Shown: positions 17,499 to 25,610 of the stretch, in pieces
Position numbering within the stretch: the stretch's first letter is position 1
How the letters are laid out: every line of letters starts with the position of its first letter
NCBI GenBank assembly: GCA_903895595.1
Contig: CAITUP010000005.1
Location: 1 to 41,039 of the forward strand
Reading direction: 5' to 3'
Origin: an uncultured Acetobacteraceae bacterium
GTDB lineage: Bacteria > Pseudomonadota > Alphaproteobacteria > Acetobacterales > Acetobacteraceae
DNA length: 41,039 nt
Translations under genes and position numbers: made by a program
Notes under the pieces: model-generated
The model's database searches: none
What the model saw: the letters and a program-made list of their open reading frames with translations, nothing else
Told to the model about the DNA's origin: nothing

Positions 17499-19556
17499 TT
17501 AGCCTTCGATGCGGGAAAAGTCGGCGACGCGGTCCATGGTAGCACGAACCCGGTGCAGCAGTCGCAGACGATTGCGGCGTAAATCGGGATCGGGTGCGTT
17601 AACGGTGACATCTTTGAAGAACGTATCCAAAGGTGCCCGCAGGCCGGCCATGGCGGTCATGGCGCCCGCGTAGTCTTCCGCCGCCAGCTTGGCGTCCAGA
17701 TCGTGCAGAGCGATGAGCGCCTGTTCCAACCCGGCTTCCGCCGGTTCGCGGGACAATGCCGGGTCGGTGGGGCCGGTGTGGGGCCCGTCCTTGCGGTCTT
17801 CGATCCGCAGTATGTTCGCGGCGCGACGGTAGGCTGTCAGCAGGTTGGTGCCGTCCTCGGTGCCGAGCAATTCGGCGACGGCGGATGCGCGGGCCAGCAG
17901 TCGGACGATGTCGTCGTCGGCACCGGTCGCGAAGACCGCGGTCAACACGTCGTGCCGCGCGCCCTCGGTGCGGAGCTGCACGCGCAGGCGGTCGGCGAGG
18001 AATTCCAGGATTTCCTTGGGCGGCACCGGGTGGACGCCGTGGCGGTGGAACCCGTGTCCGGCGGCGTCGATCAGGCTCAGCAGCGACACCCGCAGGCCGT
18101 TTTCGCGGATGATGCGGATGATGCCGAGCGCGGCGCGGCGCAGGGCGTAGGGGTCGCCGGCGCCGGTGGGTTTTTCGTCGATGGCGAAGAAGCCGACCAG
18201 TTGGTCCAGCTTGTCGGCCAGCGCGACCGCGACCGAGACCGGGGCGCTGGGGGCGGCTTCGTTGGGACCTCGGGGGGCGTAGTGCTCGCGGATGGCGTTG
18301 GCGACTTCGATGGGTTCGCCGTCGTGCAGGGCGTAGTAGCTGCCCATGACGCCCTGGAGTTCGGGGAATTCGCCGACCATGCCGGACACGAGGTCGGCCT
18401 TCATCAGCTCCGCCGCGCGTTCGGCCATCGCCTGGGGCGCGCCAACATGGGGGGCGACGATGTCGGCGAGGCGCTTGAGGCGGATGACGCGGTCGCCCTG
18501 GGTGCCGAGCTTCGCTTGGAAGGTGACGTGCGCCAAGGAGGGCACGCGGGATTCCAGCCGGGCTTTGCGGTCGAGGTCCCAAAAGTGCCGCGCGTCGGAG
18601 AAGCGGGCGCGCAGGACGCGTTCGTTGCCGGCGATAATCGTCGCGCCGTCGTCGTCCGCGGCGATGTTGGACACGAACGCGAACCAGGGGGCGGCTTTGT
18701 TGTCCGTTGTACGCAGCGCGAAATAGCGCTGGTTGACGCGCATGGAGACCTGCATGACCTCGGGCGGCAGGTCCATGTGTTCGGCGGCGATGCGCCCGAG
18801 CAGGGGGACGGGGCGTTCGACGAGGCCGGCAACTTCGTCGAGCAGGCCGGGGTCGTCGACGACGGTGCAGTTTTGCGCGGTGGCGAGCGCGGCGACGCCG
18901 GTCGCGATGGTTTTCCGGCGGTCGGCAGCGTCGACCATGACGTGGCGTTCGGCGAGTTTGGTGCGCCAGTCCTCGACGCCGGAGACTTCGAAAGCGCCGG
19001 GAGCGTGGAAGCGGTGGCCCTCGGTTTGGTTGCCGCTGGTCAGGCCGTGGCCGTCATCGGTGCCGTCTTTCAAGGCGAACGGCACGACGGTGCCATCGAG
19101 CAGGCATACGATCCGGCGCAGCGGGCGGACCCAGGTGAAATTCGACGTGCCGCCCCAACGCATCGATTTCGGCCAGGGGAAGCGTTTCAGGAGCGCCGGG
19201 ACCGCGTCCGCGATCAGGGACGCGGCGGAGACGGCCTCGGCCTGTTTCTCCAGCACCCAGTAGTCGCCGTCTTGGCGCAGTTGCTCCCGCGACGCGCCGT
19301 GCTTGCGGAGGAAGCCGGCCAGCGCCTGTTCGGGTGCGTTGGACCGAGGCCCGCGTTCGGTGGTGCTGACGGCGGCGACACCGGCTTCGACCGTTGCCGA
19401 AAGCGCGATGCGGCGGGGCCCGTAGAAGGTTTGGACGCCGGAGGGCGCCAGCGGCGCGAAGGCCTCGGTCAGCAGACGCGCGAGGTCGTCCGCCGCGCGA
19501 GCCTGCATGCGCGCCGGGATTTCCTCGCTGAAGAGTTCCAGGAAAAACGCGGGCAT
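17499..19556 (-). CDS. glyS: Glycyl-tRNA synthetase beta subunit
   Basis: This 685-residue beta chain of the bacterial alpha2beta2 glycyl-tRNA synthetase works with GlyQ to charge tRNA-Gly. It opens with FLELFSEEIPARMQARAADDL, the standard start of the family. It continues through KSMRWGGTSNFTWVRPLRRIV, MQVSMRVNQRYFAL and a C-terminal anticodon-binding HD/DALR-like part (FFKDVTVNAPDPDLRRNRL). Its ATG overlaps by one base the stop of a short upstream frame (TAATG), so translation may be coupled to it. It is separated from glyQ by about 300 bases that carry a long palindromic repeat. Confidence 0.96.
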   Translation of the reverse strand: MPAFFLELFSEEIPARMQARAADDLARLLTEAFAPLAPSGVQTFYGPRRIALSATVEAGVAAVSTTERGPRSNAPEQALAGFLRKHGASREQLRQDGDYWVLEKQAEAVSAASLIADAVPALLKRFPWPKSMRWGGTSNFTWVRPLRRIVCLLDGTVVPFALKDGTDDGHGLTSGNQTEGHRFHAPGAFEVSGVEDWRTKLAERHVMVDAADRRKTIATGVAALATAQNCTVVDDPGLLDEVAGLVERPVPLLGRIAAEHMDLPPEVMQVSMRVNQRYFALRTTDNKAAPWFAFVSNIAADDDGATIIAGNERVLRARFSDARHFWDLDRKARLESRVPSLAHVTFQAKLGTQGDRVIRLKRLADIVAPHVGAPQAMAERAAELMKADLVSGMVGEFPELQGVMGSYYALHDGEPIEVANAIREHYAPRGPNEAAPSAPVSVAVALADKLDQLVGFFAIDEKPTGAGDPYALRRAALGIIRIIRENGLRVSLLSLIDAAGHGFHRHGVHPVPPKEILEFLADRLRVQLRTEGARHDVLTAVFATGADDDIVRLLARASAVAELLGTEDGTNLLTAYRRAANILRIEDRKDGPHTGPTDPALSREPAEAGLEQALIALHDLDAKLAAEDYAGAMTAMAGLRAPLDTFFKDVTVNAPDPDLRRNRLRLLHRVRATMDRVADFSRIEG

Positions 19557-19702
19557 TATCGGTCCTTCAACGCCGGTTCGATATCGGTGTGGATACAGTC
19601 GTTGCCCTTGAACAGCAGGGGTTCGCGTTCGGGGTGCTTGGGAAACGCGGGAGCCGAATACCTTATACTAGAGATCCGAACGGATGACTCATATCCCGTC
19701 AT
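19556..19702 (-). CDS. Small ORF coupled to glyS by a TAATG overlap
   Basis: The last 48 codons of an open frame between glyQ and glyS read from an ATG inside the palindromic repeat to a stop whose final base is the A of the glyS ATG. The C-terminal part FPKHPEREPLLFKGNDCIHT and IEPALKDR looks like real protein (charged, no low-complexity bias), whereas the N-terminal residues come from the repeat. The frame is open further upstream across the whole repeat (to 20050 on the minus strand). Either a small protein or leader peptide couples translation to glyS, or this is the remnant of a longer gene invaded by the repeat. No family is recognised. Confidence 0.4.
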   Translation of the reverse strand: MTGYESSVRISSIRYSAPAFPKHPEREPLLFKGNDCIHTDIEPALKDR

Positions 19703-19814
19703 GGTCGGGCTTGACCCGACCATCTCCTGCGACCAGGGGTGCATCGAGGTTTCACAGCGGCTTAACCGTGCCTCAATGGCCTGGGATGGTCGGGTCAGGC
19801 CCGACCATGACGGG
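19695..19814. repeat. Long palindromic element between glyQ and glyS
   Basis: Two 30-base arms are inverted copies of each other with one mismatch: 19695-19724 (CCCGTCATGGTCGGGCTTGA...) and 19785-19814. They enclose a 60-base centre. Related arms occur at 21429-21502, 22593-22724 and 30760-30833, so this is a dispersed family. In RNA each would form a very stable hairpin, here inside the glyQS transcript. Confidence 0.85.
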
Positions 19815-19846
19815 GTGGGGCGACCGTTGTTTCCCGCCATGACGAT

Positions 19847-19856
19847 GGGGGGGGGG
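19847..19856. repeat. Run of ten G just downstream of the glyQ stop
   Basis: A G10 homopolymer (C10 on the transcribed minus-strand sense) begins 4 bases beyond the glyQ stop codon. Such tracts are prone to slippage. Because it lies outside any confident coding frame, its main effect would be on the open frame leading to the short ORF before glyS. Confidence 0.8.
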
Positions 19857-19860
19857 CCGC

Positions 19861-20715
19861 TCACGCCGAATCCCCCGCCACCCAGGCCTCGCAGCAACCC
19901 TTCGCCAGCGCGCGGACGCGGCCGATGTAGCTGGCGCGTTCGGTCACGCTGATGACGCCACGCGCGTCCAACAGGTTGAACAGATGGCTCGCCTTGATGC
20001 ACTGGTCGTACGCCGGCAACGCCAGATTGTGCTTCAGAAGGGATGCGCACTCGGCTTCCGCGTCGGCGAAGTGTTGGGACAGCATCGCCGGGTTGGAATA
20101 TTCGAAGTTGTGCGCGCTGTATTCCCTCTCCGCCCGCAGGAATACGTCGCCGTACGTCACGCCCTGACCGTTGAAGTCCAGGTCGTAGACGTTCTCCTTA
20201 TCCTGCACATACATCGCCAGACGTTCCAGCCCGTACGTCATCTCGAAGCTCGGGAATGTCACCGGGATGCCGCCGACCTGTTGGAAATAGGTGAACTGGC
20301 CGACTTCCATGCCGTCGCACCAGACCTCCCACCCCAAGCCCCAGGCGCCAAGGGTCGGGCTTTCCCAATCGTCTTCCACGAAGCGGAAGTCGTGTTTCAG
20401 CGGGTCGAGGCCGATGTCGCGGTAGGACGCCAGCAGCAGCTCCTGCGCATCGGCGGGGCTGGGCTTCATGATGACCTGATACTGGTAGTAGTGCTGTAGG
20501 CGGTTCGGATTCTCCCCATACCGCCCATCGGTCGGGCGCCGGCTGGGCTGGACATAGGCGGCGCGCCAGGGTTTGGGGCCGAGCGCGCGGAGGGTCGTGG
20601 CGGGGTGGAAGGTGCCGGCGCCCATCTCCACGTCGTAGGGCTGCAGGATGACGCAACCCTGGCGGGACCAGAAATTGTGCAAGCGCAGGATGAGGTCCTG
20701 AAAACTGGGGGTCAT
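19861..20715 (-). CDS. glyQ: Glycyl-tRNA synthetase alpha subunit
   Basis: This 284-residue class II synthetase alpha chain contains the catalytic core that activates glycine. The family start is [20 protein letters not shown], followed by [20 protein letters not shown]. The rest is strongly typical ([20 protein letters not shown], then [20 protein letters not shown]). The ATG at 20715 matches the family start, and a longer frame upstream adds unrelated residues. Transcription is leftward, with glyS and ppdK downstream; a repeat-bearing 300-base gap separates it from glyS. The promoter should lie in the 117-base region shared with the divergent NHase-like operon. Confidence 0.96.
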   Translation of the reverse strand: MTPSFQDLILRLHNFWSRQGCVILQPYDVEMGAGTFHPATTLRALGPKPWRAAYVQPSRRPTDGRYGENPNRLQHYYQYQVIMKPSPADAQELLLASYRDIGLDPLKHDFRFVEDDWESPTLGAWGLGWEVWCDGMEVGQFTYFQQVGGIPVTFPSFEMTYGLERLAMYVQDKENVYDLDFNGQGVTYGDVFLRAEREYSAHNFEYSNPAMLSQHFADAEAECASLLKHNLALPAYDQCIKASHLFNLLDARGVISVTERASYIGRVRALAKGCCEAWVAGDSA

Positions 20716-20832
20716 CTTCCATTCCGGCCGGTCGTGATGCGGCGCACCATTAAGCCCCGCGCGGGGTGCCCGCAACAGAAAGCGCGCACTTCCCGCTTTA
20801 GCGCGGCAGCGGATCGCGCTACCCTGCCCCGC

Positions 20833-21141
20833 ATGGAACAGGAATCACACCGAGCCCACCATGACATGGGGGGCGTGCCCAAATTCATGTGCGAGGCGGT
20901 GGATATCGAGCCGCACGCGCTGACCGACTTCGACCGGGAGGTGGACGCGATGCGCCAGATCCTCAGCGCGAAGGGTCTGATGTCGGTGGACGAGCTGCGG
21001 CGCGGGATCGAGGCGATCCCCGAGGATCAGTACCACCGCCTGAGCTACTATCGGAAATGGATCCGCTCCATCGCGGATAACCTCATGGCCCGCGGCGTCA
21101 TCACCGAGGCCGAGCTGCTGGCCGCGCTGGAGGAAGCGTGA
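20833..21141 (+). CDS. Nitrile hydratase/thiocyanate hydrolase beta-like subunit, N-terminal half only
   Basis: This 102-residue protein corresponds to the N-terminal, helical half of the nitrile hydratase beta subunit. HDMGGVP near residue 10 is the 'HDxGG' family start. The end [29 protein letters not shown] is the helical block that contacts the alpha subunit and carries the conserved Arg near the metal site. The middle ([19 protein letters not shown]) is closer to what I recall of the thiocyanate hydrolase beta chain (ScnB). It stops where the C-terminal half should follow; that half is encoded by the next gene, overlapping by one base (TGATG). It is the first gene of a three-gene operon, divergent from glyQ. 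Confidence 0.8.
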   Translation: MEQESHRAHHDMGGVPKFMCEAVDIEPHALTDFDREVDAMRQILSAKGLMSVDELRRGIEAIPEDQYHRLSYYRKWIRSIADNLMARGVITEAELLAALEEA

Positions 21142-21419
21142 TGTTCGCGCCGGGCGCCGCCGTGCGAGTGAAGGGCGATTGGCCAGAGGCTCGGGGGCCG
21201 GTGCACATCCGCACGCCGCATTATTTGCGGGGACGGCGGGGGACAGTGGTGCGGCTGCTGGGGGCGTTTCCGAACCCGGAGGATCTGGCGTTCGCGCGGC
21301 CGGCCGAGGCACGCGCGCTGTACCATGTGGCGTTCGGGTTGGGCGATCTTTGGGACGATGCCGGCGGTTCGGATGAGCTGATGGTGGAACTGTACGAGCA
21401 TTGGCTGGAGGCGGCATGA
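21141..21419 (+). CDS. Nitrile hydratase/thiocyanate hydrolase beta-like subunit, C-terminal SH3-like half
   Basis: This 92-residue protein is equivalent to the SH3-like C-terminal half of the nitrile hydratase beta chain, or the separate alpha subunit of thiocyanate hydrolase (ScnA). Visible blocks are FAPGAAVRVKGDWPEARGPV, then HIRTPHYLRGRRGTVVR (family pattern 'HTR.P.Y.RG..G.V') and ALYHVAFGLGDLW. The start ATG overlaps the previous stop by one base, so the two beta halves are made together. A palindromic repeat (21429-21502) separates it from the alpha-like gene. The split looks original rather than a mutation: both halves have clean ends and coupling. Confidence 0.8.
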   Translation: MFAPGAAVRVKGDWPEARGPVHIRTPHYLRGRRGTVVRLLGAFPNPEDLAFARPAEARALYHVAFGLGDLWDDAGGSDELMVELYEHWLEAA

Positions 21420-21428
21420 TGTTGGCCT

Positions 21429-21502
21429 CGTCATGGTCGGGCTTGACCCAATCACCTTTATCCCATGGGCCTGAGTTGGTCGGGTCAAGCCCGACCATGA
21501 CG
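21429..21502. repeat. Palindromic element inside the NHase/SCNase-like operon
   Basis: The left arm CGTCATGGTCGGGCTTGACC (from 21429) and a right arm ending CAAGCCCGACCATGACG (to about 21502) are inverted copies around a short centre. It belongs to the same family as 19695-19814 and 30760-30833. It fills almost all of the space between the beta-C and alpha-like genes. The resulting hairpin could alter the ratio of subunits by stabilising or terminating the transcript. Confidence 0.85.
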
Positions 21503-21525
21503 GTGTGGAAGGAGTCGACCTCACC

Positions 21526-22104
21526 ATGAACATCCTGGAAACCGAAAGCGAGCGCCTGCTCGACGCCGTGCGCGGGCTGTTGGCGCGGAAGGGTCTGGTG
21601 TCCCCGGCGGAGATCGCCGAGCGCATCGCGATCACCGACGCGGCGAGCCCCGGGCAGGGCGCGCGGATGGTGGCGAAGGCGTGGACCGATCCGGCGTTCA
21701 AGGCGCTGATGCTGGAGGACGGCGGAAAAGCGGCCGAGGCGCTGGATATCCCGATGCGCGGGACGCCGCCGCTGGGCGTGCTGGAGAATACGCCGGAGGT
21801 GCATAATCTGGTCGTTTGCACGTTGTGCAGTTGTTACCCTCGGGCGGTGCTGGGGTATCCGCCGTTTTGGTACAAATCGGCGGCGTACCGGTCTCGGGCG
21901 GTGCGGGATCCCAGGGGGTTGTTGGCGGAGTGGAAGACGGTTTTGTCCCCGGATGTGCGAGTGCGGGTGGTGGATTCCACGGCGGATTACCGGTGGATGG
22001 TGCTGCCGATGCGGCCGGCGGGGACGGGCGGTTGGTCGGAGGAACGGCTGGCGGGGATCGTTCGGGAAGGGGATATGGTGGGGGTTACGGTGCCCAACCG
22101 ATAG
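21526..22104 (+). CDS. Cobalt-type nitrile hydratase alpha/thiocyanate hydrolase gamma-like subunit
   Basis: This 192-residue metal-binding subunit has the claw-setting motif C98-T-L-C101-S-C103 (VCTLCSCYPR). The Thr in this motif marks the non-corrin cobalt type; the iron type has Ser. In the family the second and third Cys are oxidised to sulfinate and sulfenate and hold the metal. Flanking blocks (FWYKSAAYRSRAVRDPRGLL; VLPMRPAGTGGWSEERLAGI) are those of NHase alpha. The enzyme would hydrate nitriles to amides, or hydrolyse thiocyanate if the cluster is SCNase. The ATG at 21526 follows GGAAGGAG (21507-21514) and was preferred over GTG 21505. No activator or cobalt chaperone gene is next to it. 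Confidence 0.9.
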   Translation: MNILETESERLLDAVRGLLARKGLVSPAEIAERIAITDAASPGQGARMVAKAWTDPAFKALMLEDGGKAAEALDIPMRGTPPLGVLENTPEVHNLVVCTLCSCYPRAVLGYPPFWYKSAAYRSRAVRDPRGLLAEWKTVLSPDVRVRVVDSTADYRWMVLPMRPAGTGGWSEERLAGIVREGDMVGVTVPNR

Positions 22105-22753
22105 GGGTCGGTCGTGTGTCTATGGTTTCACCGGTTGGAACGCAGCGGATTCGACCGGGGGCTCCACTCCGCCTGCGTTACGCTATCGCTGACTCACGCT
22201 GGAACCCGGACGCAGCAAAACTCCCAGTAGCCGCGCCGGACCCACGGGTCGCCCCCGTAGCGGAACGCCCCGCGCACGACGGTGGTCATCACGCGAGTAG
22301 CTCCAGAATCCGGTTGGGGGCAGCAGGTTCGGCATAAGCGGGATGGTAACATGTCCGGTCGCGGTGGCCAGCCCGGACGGGACCGGCAGGTTTTGCCGGG
22401 AGGTTGGTTCTGCTTGCCCCGATCGGTTCTGACGCTCGGAGCACGGGCGAGGGGAGTCGCACCGCCCGGACCATCCGGCCTTATCCTTTCTTATCGGTGT
22501 TCATCTGTGTAGGAATCACTTCGTTGCAGCGTAACGGAACGATGGTCCCAACGCTCCGAACTCGCCGAAATTCCAGCGTTTGTGCCGCGCCGGACCCTCG
22601 GGTCAAGCCCGGGGATGACGGGGTGGGGGCGACAGTGCCATGGGGGTGCGAATGGTCGTGCCGCGGGGTCGTTTCCGGTGCCGCTGGCCCCTGAGTAGGT
22701 CGGGTCAGGCCCGACCATGACGGGCGCGCCGGCTGGCACGCTTCCTGCTGAAC
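22105..22753. other. Intergenic region without recognisable genes, rich in repeat debris
   Basis: About 650 bases between the NHase-like operon and flgE show no credible coding frame. They contain two half-palindromes (22593-22623 and 22698-22724) and a stretch around 22485-22510 (TTCTTATCGGTGTTCATCTG). That stretch resembles a short sequence repeated in many bacterial intergenic regions; this is from memory and was not checked. The promoter of the flagellar genes should lie in its right end, but no convincing sigma-28 or sigma-54 site was found. Confidence 0.6.
22593..22724. repeat. Two half-copies of the palindromic repeat family
   Basis: 22593-22623 reads GACCCTCGGGTCAAGCCCGG and on to GATGACGGG. 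22698-22724 reads GGTCGGGTCAGGCCCGACCA and on to TGACGGG. Both are in the same orientation as the right arms of the complete elements elsewhere in the window. The left arms are missing, so these are decayed or composite copies. Confidence 0.65.
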
Positions 22754-22779
22754 GTCTCCCGACCACCCCTCCGGGAGAC
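22754..22779 (+). promoter_or_regulatory. Hairpin covering the flgE ribosome-binding site
   Basis: GTCTCCCG (22754-22761) and CGGGAGAC (22772-22779) are perfect 8-base inverted repeats with a 10-base loop. The right arm contains GGGAGA, the only plausible Shine-Dalgarno sequence for flgE (ATG 22788, spacing 9). If formed in the mRNA, it would hide the ribosome site and could provide post-transcriptional timing of hook synthesis. Chance occurrence in GC-rich DNA is possible. Confidence 0.5.
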
Positions 22780-22787
22780 CCTCCACC

Positions 22788-24107
22788 ATGTCCCTGCTCG
22801 GCGCCCTGAACAGCTCCATCAGCGGATTGACCGCCCAATCCACGTCATTCTCCAACATCAGCGAAAACGTCGCGAACGCGCAGACCGTTGGATACAAGGA
22901 GGTCAATACCAGCTTCGTCGATTATCTGACGACATCGAACAATTCCGTCAACGAACCGGGCGCGGTCGTGGCGCGGCCGGATTATGCGAATAACGTGCAA
23001 GGCACGGTCACGCAGACGCAGAACCCGTTGAACATGGCGATCGCCGGCCAGGGGTTCTTCCCCGTGTCGCAGCCGACCGGAACGGTGAACGGAGTCACCA
23101 CTTTTTCGCCGCAGCAATACTATACGCGCGCTGGGGATTTTCAGGTGAACAGCACAGGCTACCTGGTGAACAGCGCCGGGCTTTATCTGAACGGCTGGCC
23201 GGTCGATCAGACGTCGGGGCTGGTTAATCAGAACGCGCTGGCACCGGTGCAGGTGTCTCAAACCGTGTTCAACCCGGTCGCGACGACATCCGTGCAACTC
23301 TCGGCCAATCTGCCGGCCACGCCGGCGGCGGGAACGGCCACGACCACCGCCCCGATTTCTTCCGATATCAACCTTTACGATTCCCTGGGCACGGTGCACA
23401 CCGTCGCGCTGAATTGGGTGCAGAATGCCGCGAACGACTGGACCGTTTCAGTTGTCGCGCCGTCGCTGACCCCCTCGAACCTGGGATCGGCGGAGGTCAC
23501 GTTCGGCGCCACCAGCGGCAGTGCGGTGCCGGAAGGCACGATCGGCCAGATCGCCAACGTCACCGGCACCGTCACCGCCGCCGGCTACACCGCCGGCCAA
23601 CCCGCGGCACTGAATTTCACCGCCAATTTCGGATCGGGCCCGCAAACCATCAGCCTGAACATGGGCACATACGGGTTGACCAACGGCGTGACGCAATATG
23701 CCGGCGCGACTTACAGCCTGGGCGGGCTGACGCAGAACGGGGTACCGCCGGGCAATTTTTCGTCGGTCGTCACGCAGGCGGATGGCAGCGTGGTGGTGAA
23801 CTACAACAACGGCCAAAGCCGCACGATCGCGCAAATTCCCATCACGACCTTCAGCGCCCCCGACAAACTGCAAAGCCAAAACGGCCAGGCGTTCACGGCA
23901 ACGTTGCTGTCCGGCACGCCAACGGCGGAGGCCGCGAACACCAACGGCGCCGGCACCATCGTGACCAGTTCGGTCGAAGGATCGAACGTCGATATCGCCA
24001 CCGAATTCTCGCAATTGATCGTGGCGCAGCAGGCCTATTCGGCGAACGCGAAAATGATCACGGCCGCCAACCAGTTGCTGACAACCACGATTGACATGAA
24101 GCAGTAA
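22788..24107 (+). CDS. flgE: Flagellar hook protein FlgE
   Basis: This 439-residue axial flagellar protein polymerises into the hook and is exported by the flagellar type III system, so it has no signal peptide. The N-terminal rod-type motif is ISENVANAQTVGYKEVNTSF. The FlgE-type 'GQGFFPVSQPTG' and 'YYTRAGDFQVNSTGYLVN' blocks follow. The C-terminal helix VDIATEFSQLIVAQQAYSAN ends with ANQLLTTTIDMKQ, typical of the family. The long Thr/Ala/Gly-rich middle forms the variable outer domains. It is the first gene of a run flgE-flgK-flgL-flagellin. The Shine-Dalgarno sequence lies in a hairpin (22754-22779). Confidence 0.93.
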   Translation: MSLLGALNSSISGLTAQSTSFSNISENVANAQTVGYKEVNTSFVDYLTTSNNSVNEPGAVVARPDYANNVQGTVTQTQNPLNMAIAGQGFFPVSQPTGTVNGVTTFSPQQYYTRAGDFQVNSTGYLVNSAGLYLNGWPVDQTSGLVNQNALAPVQVSQTVFNPVATTSVQLSANLPATPAAGTATTTAPISSDINLYDSLGTVHTVALNWVQNAANDWTVSVVAPSLTPSNLGSAEVTFGATSGSAVPEGTIGQIANVTGTVTAAGYTAGQPAALNFTANFGSGPQTISLNMGTYGLTNGVTQYAGATYSLGGLTQNGVPPGNFSSVVTQADGSVVVNYNNGQSRTIAQIPITTFSAPDKLQSQNGQAFTATLLSGTPTAEAANTNGAGTIVTSSVEGSNVDIATEFSQLIVAQQAYSANAKMITAANQLLTTTIDMKQ

Positions 24108-24111
24108 CGTC

Positions 24112-25608
24112 ATGAGCCTCGGCAGCGTTCTGTCCATCGCCAGCGGAGGCGTGGCGAATATCGAAAGCCTGCTCGGCGTGGTGTCGCAGAACGTCGCCAA
24201 TGCCAGCACGCCGGGCTACGCGGCCGAGGTCGGCACGCAGGAGGCGCTGACCGTTGGCGGCATCGGCATGGGGGTGCGGACGGGGCCGACCGTCCTGATG
24301 ACCGATGCTGCGCTGGAGGCACAAACGCGCACGCAGGCCGCGACGGTGGCCGGGCTGACGACGCAGCAGACCGCGCTGCAAAACCTGGATTCGGTGCAGG
24401 GCACGCCCGGCCAGGGCAACGATCTTGGCAGTCTGTTGGGGGCGCTGAACAACCGGTTTTCCACGCTGCTCAATCAGCCGGACAATCAGACCGCGCAAAG
24501 CGCCGTGGTCGGGGCGGCGGGGACGCTGACGAGCGCGATCCATACGTTGAGCAACGCCTACGCGACGCAACGCGCCACGGCGCAGAGCAATCTGACCGGC
24601 GAAGTCGGGCAGGCGAACCAGACGCTGAGCCAGATCGGCAGCCTCAACGATCGGATCATGGCGATGAAGGCGGCGGGTCAGTCCACCGCCGATCTGGAGA
24701 ATCTGCGCAACGCGGCGGTAAACACCTTGTCCGGGTTGCTGGACGTCAAGACCATGGTCGGTTCGACCGGCGACATGATGGTCATGACCAATTCCGGACT
24801 GAGCTTGCCGACCCGCGGCGGCAGCGAGCCGTTGACCATCGCCAACGGTATCGCGCCCGGCGTGACGCTGAACGGTCAGGACGTGACCGGCCAACTTCAG
24901 GGCGGGCAGATCGGCGCGAATATTTCCCTCCGCGACACCGCCCTGCCGACGTATCAGGCCGAACTGGATGAGTTTTCCCAGACGCTGGCGAGCCGGTTCT
25001 CGGGCCAGGGGCTGACCTTGTTCACCGACCCGACCGGCGCGATCCCGAGCAGCAGCGGCCCACCGGCGCAGTCCGGCTATGTCGGGTTCGCGGCGACAAT
25101 TCAGGTCAATCCCGCCGTGACAGCCAACCCGTCGCTGGTGCGTGACGGCACGCAGGCGGTGGCGGGCGATCCGGCCGGCGCCTCGGCGTTTACGCCCAAT
25201 CCGGCGGGCGGACCGGCGGGGTTCAGCACCCTGATCTCCCGCATTCTAAACTACGCGATGGGACCGAACGTCCAGGACGGCGTGCCGCAGCCGGCGCCGA
25301 ACACGACCGGTCTGGGCCCGGCCGGCACGCTACAGGCCCCGTTCGGCGCCCCGGCGGCATTGGCGGATTTCGCCAGCGCACTGATCGGATCGCAGGCGCA
25401 GGACAGCGCCAATGTCACCAACCAACTGCAAACCGAGACCGCGGTGCAGACCAGCCTGACCGCCAAACTGTCCTCGGAAACAGGGGTGAACATGGACCAT
25501 GAAATGGCCTCGGTGGTGGCGTTGCAGAACGCCTACAGCATGAACGCCCGCATCGTCTCGGTCGTCCAAACCATGTGGAACCAGCTGCTAAGCGCGGTCG
25601 GAGGCTGA
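24112..25608 (+). CDS. flgK: Flagellar hook-associated protein 1 FlgK
   Basis: This 498-residue junction protein sits between hook and filament. The N-terminus has SVLSIASGGVANIESLLGVV and NVANASTPGYAAEV, the FlgK-like 'NxxNxxTPGY' motif. A coiled region with Gln/Asn-rich helices follows (for example LTGEVGQANQTLSQIGSLND). The C-terminus SSETGVNMDHEMASVVALQN and on to SMNARIVSVVQTMWNQLL is the usual D0 helix. The gene starts 4 bases after flgE and ends 2 bases before flgL. Length and order are normal for alphaproteobacteria. Confidence 0.93.
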   Translation: MSLGSVLSIASGGVANIESLLGVVSQNVANASTPGYAAEVGTQEALTVGGIGMGVRTGPTVLMTDAALEAQTRTQAATVAGLTTQQTALQNLDSVQGTPGQGNDLGSLLGALNNRFSTLLNQPDNQTAQSAVVGAAGTLTSAIHTLSNAYATQRATAQSNLTGEVGQANQTLSQIGSLNDRIMAMKAAGQSTADLENLRNAAVNTLSGLLDVKTMVGSTGDMMVMTNSGLSLPTRGGSEPLTIANGIAPGVTLNGQDVTGQLQGGQIGANISLRDTALPTYQAELDEFSQTLASRFSGQGLTLFTDPTGAIPSSSGPPAQSGYVGFAATIQVNPAVTANPSLVRDGTQAVAGDPAGASAFTPNPAGGPAGFSTLISRILNYAMGPNVQDGVPQPAPNTTGLGPAGTLQAPFGAPAALADFASALIGSQAQDSANVTNQLQTETAVQTSLTAKLSSETGVNMDHEMASVVALQNAYSMNARIVSVVQTMWNQLLSAVGG

Positions 25609-25610
25609 CG

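Noticed and set aside
14960..17542. 860-residue plus-strand frame opposite ppdK
   Set aside because: It is a GC-driven shadow frame of a strongly conserved enzyme. No protein motif is visible.
17703..19952. 749-residue plus-strand frame opposite glyS
   Set aside because: It is an antisense shadow of glyS. Composition is Gly/Ala/Val/Arg-biased and there is no recognisable domain.
22481..22906. Minus-strand frame containing SWSGLTRPTQ upstream of flgE
   Set aside because: The protein-like words derive only from the palindromic repeat. The rest is unlike any protein and overlaps the flgE start antisense.
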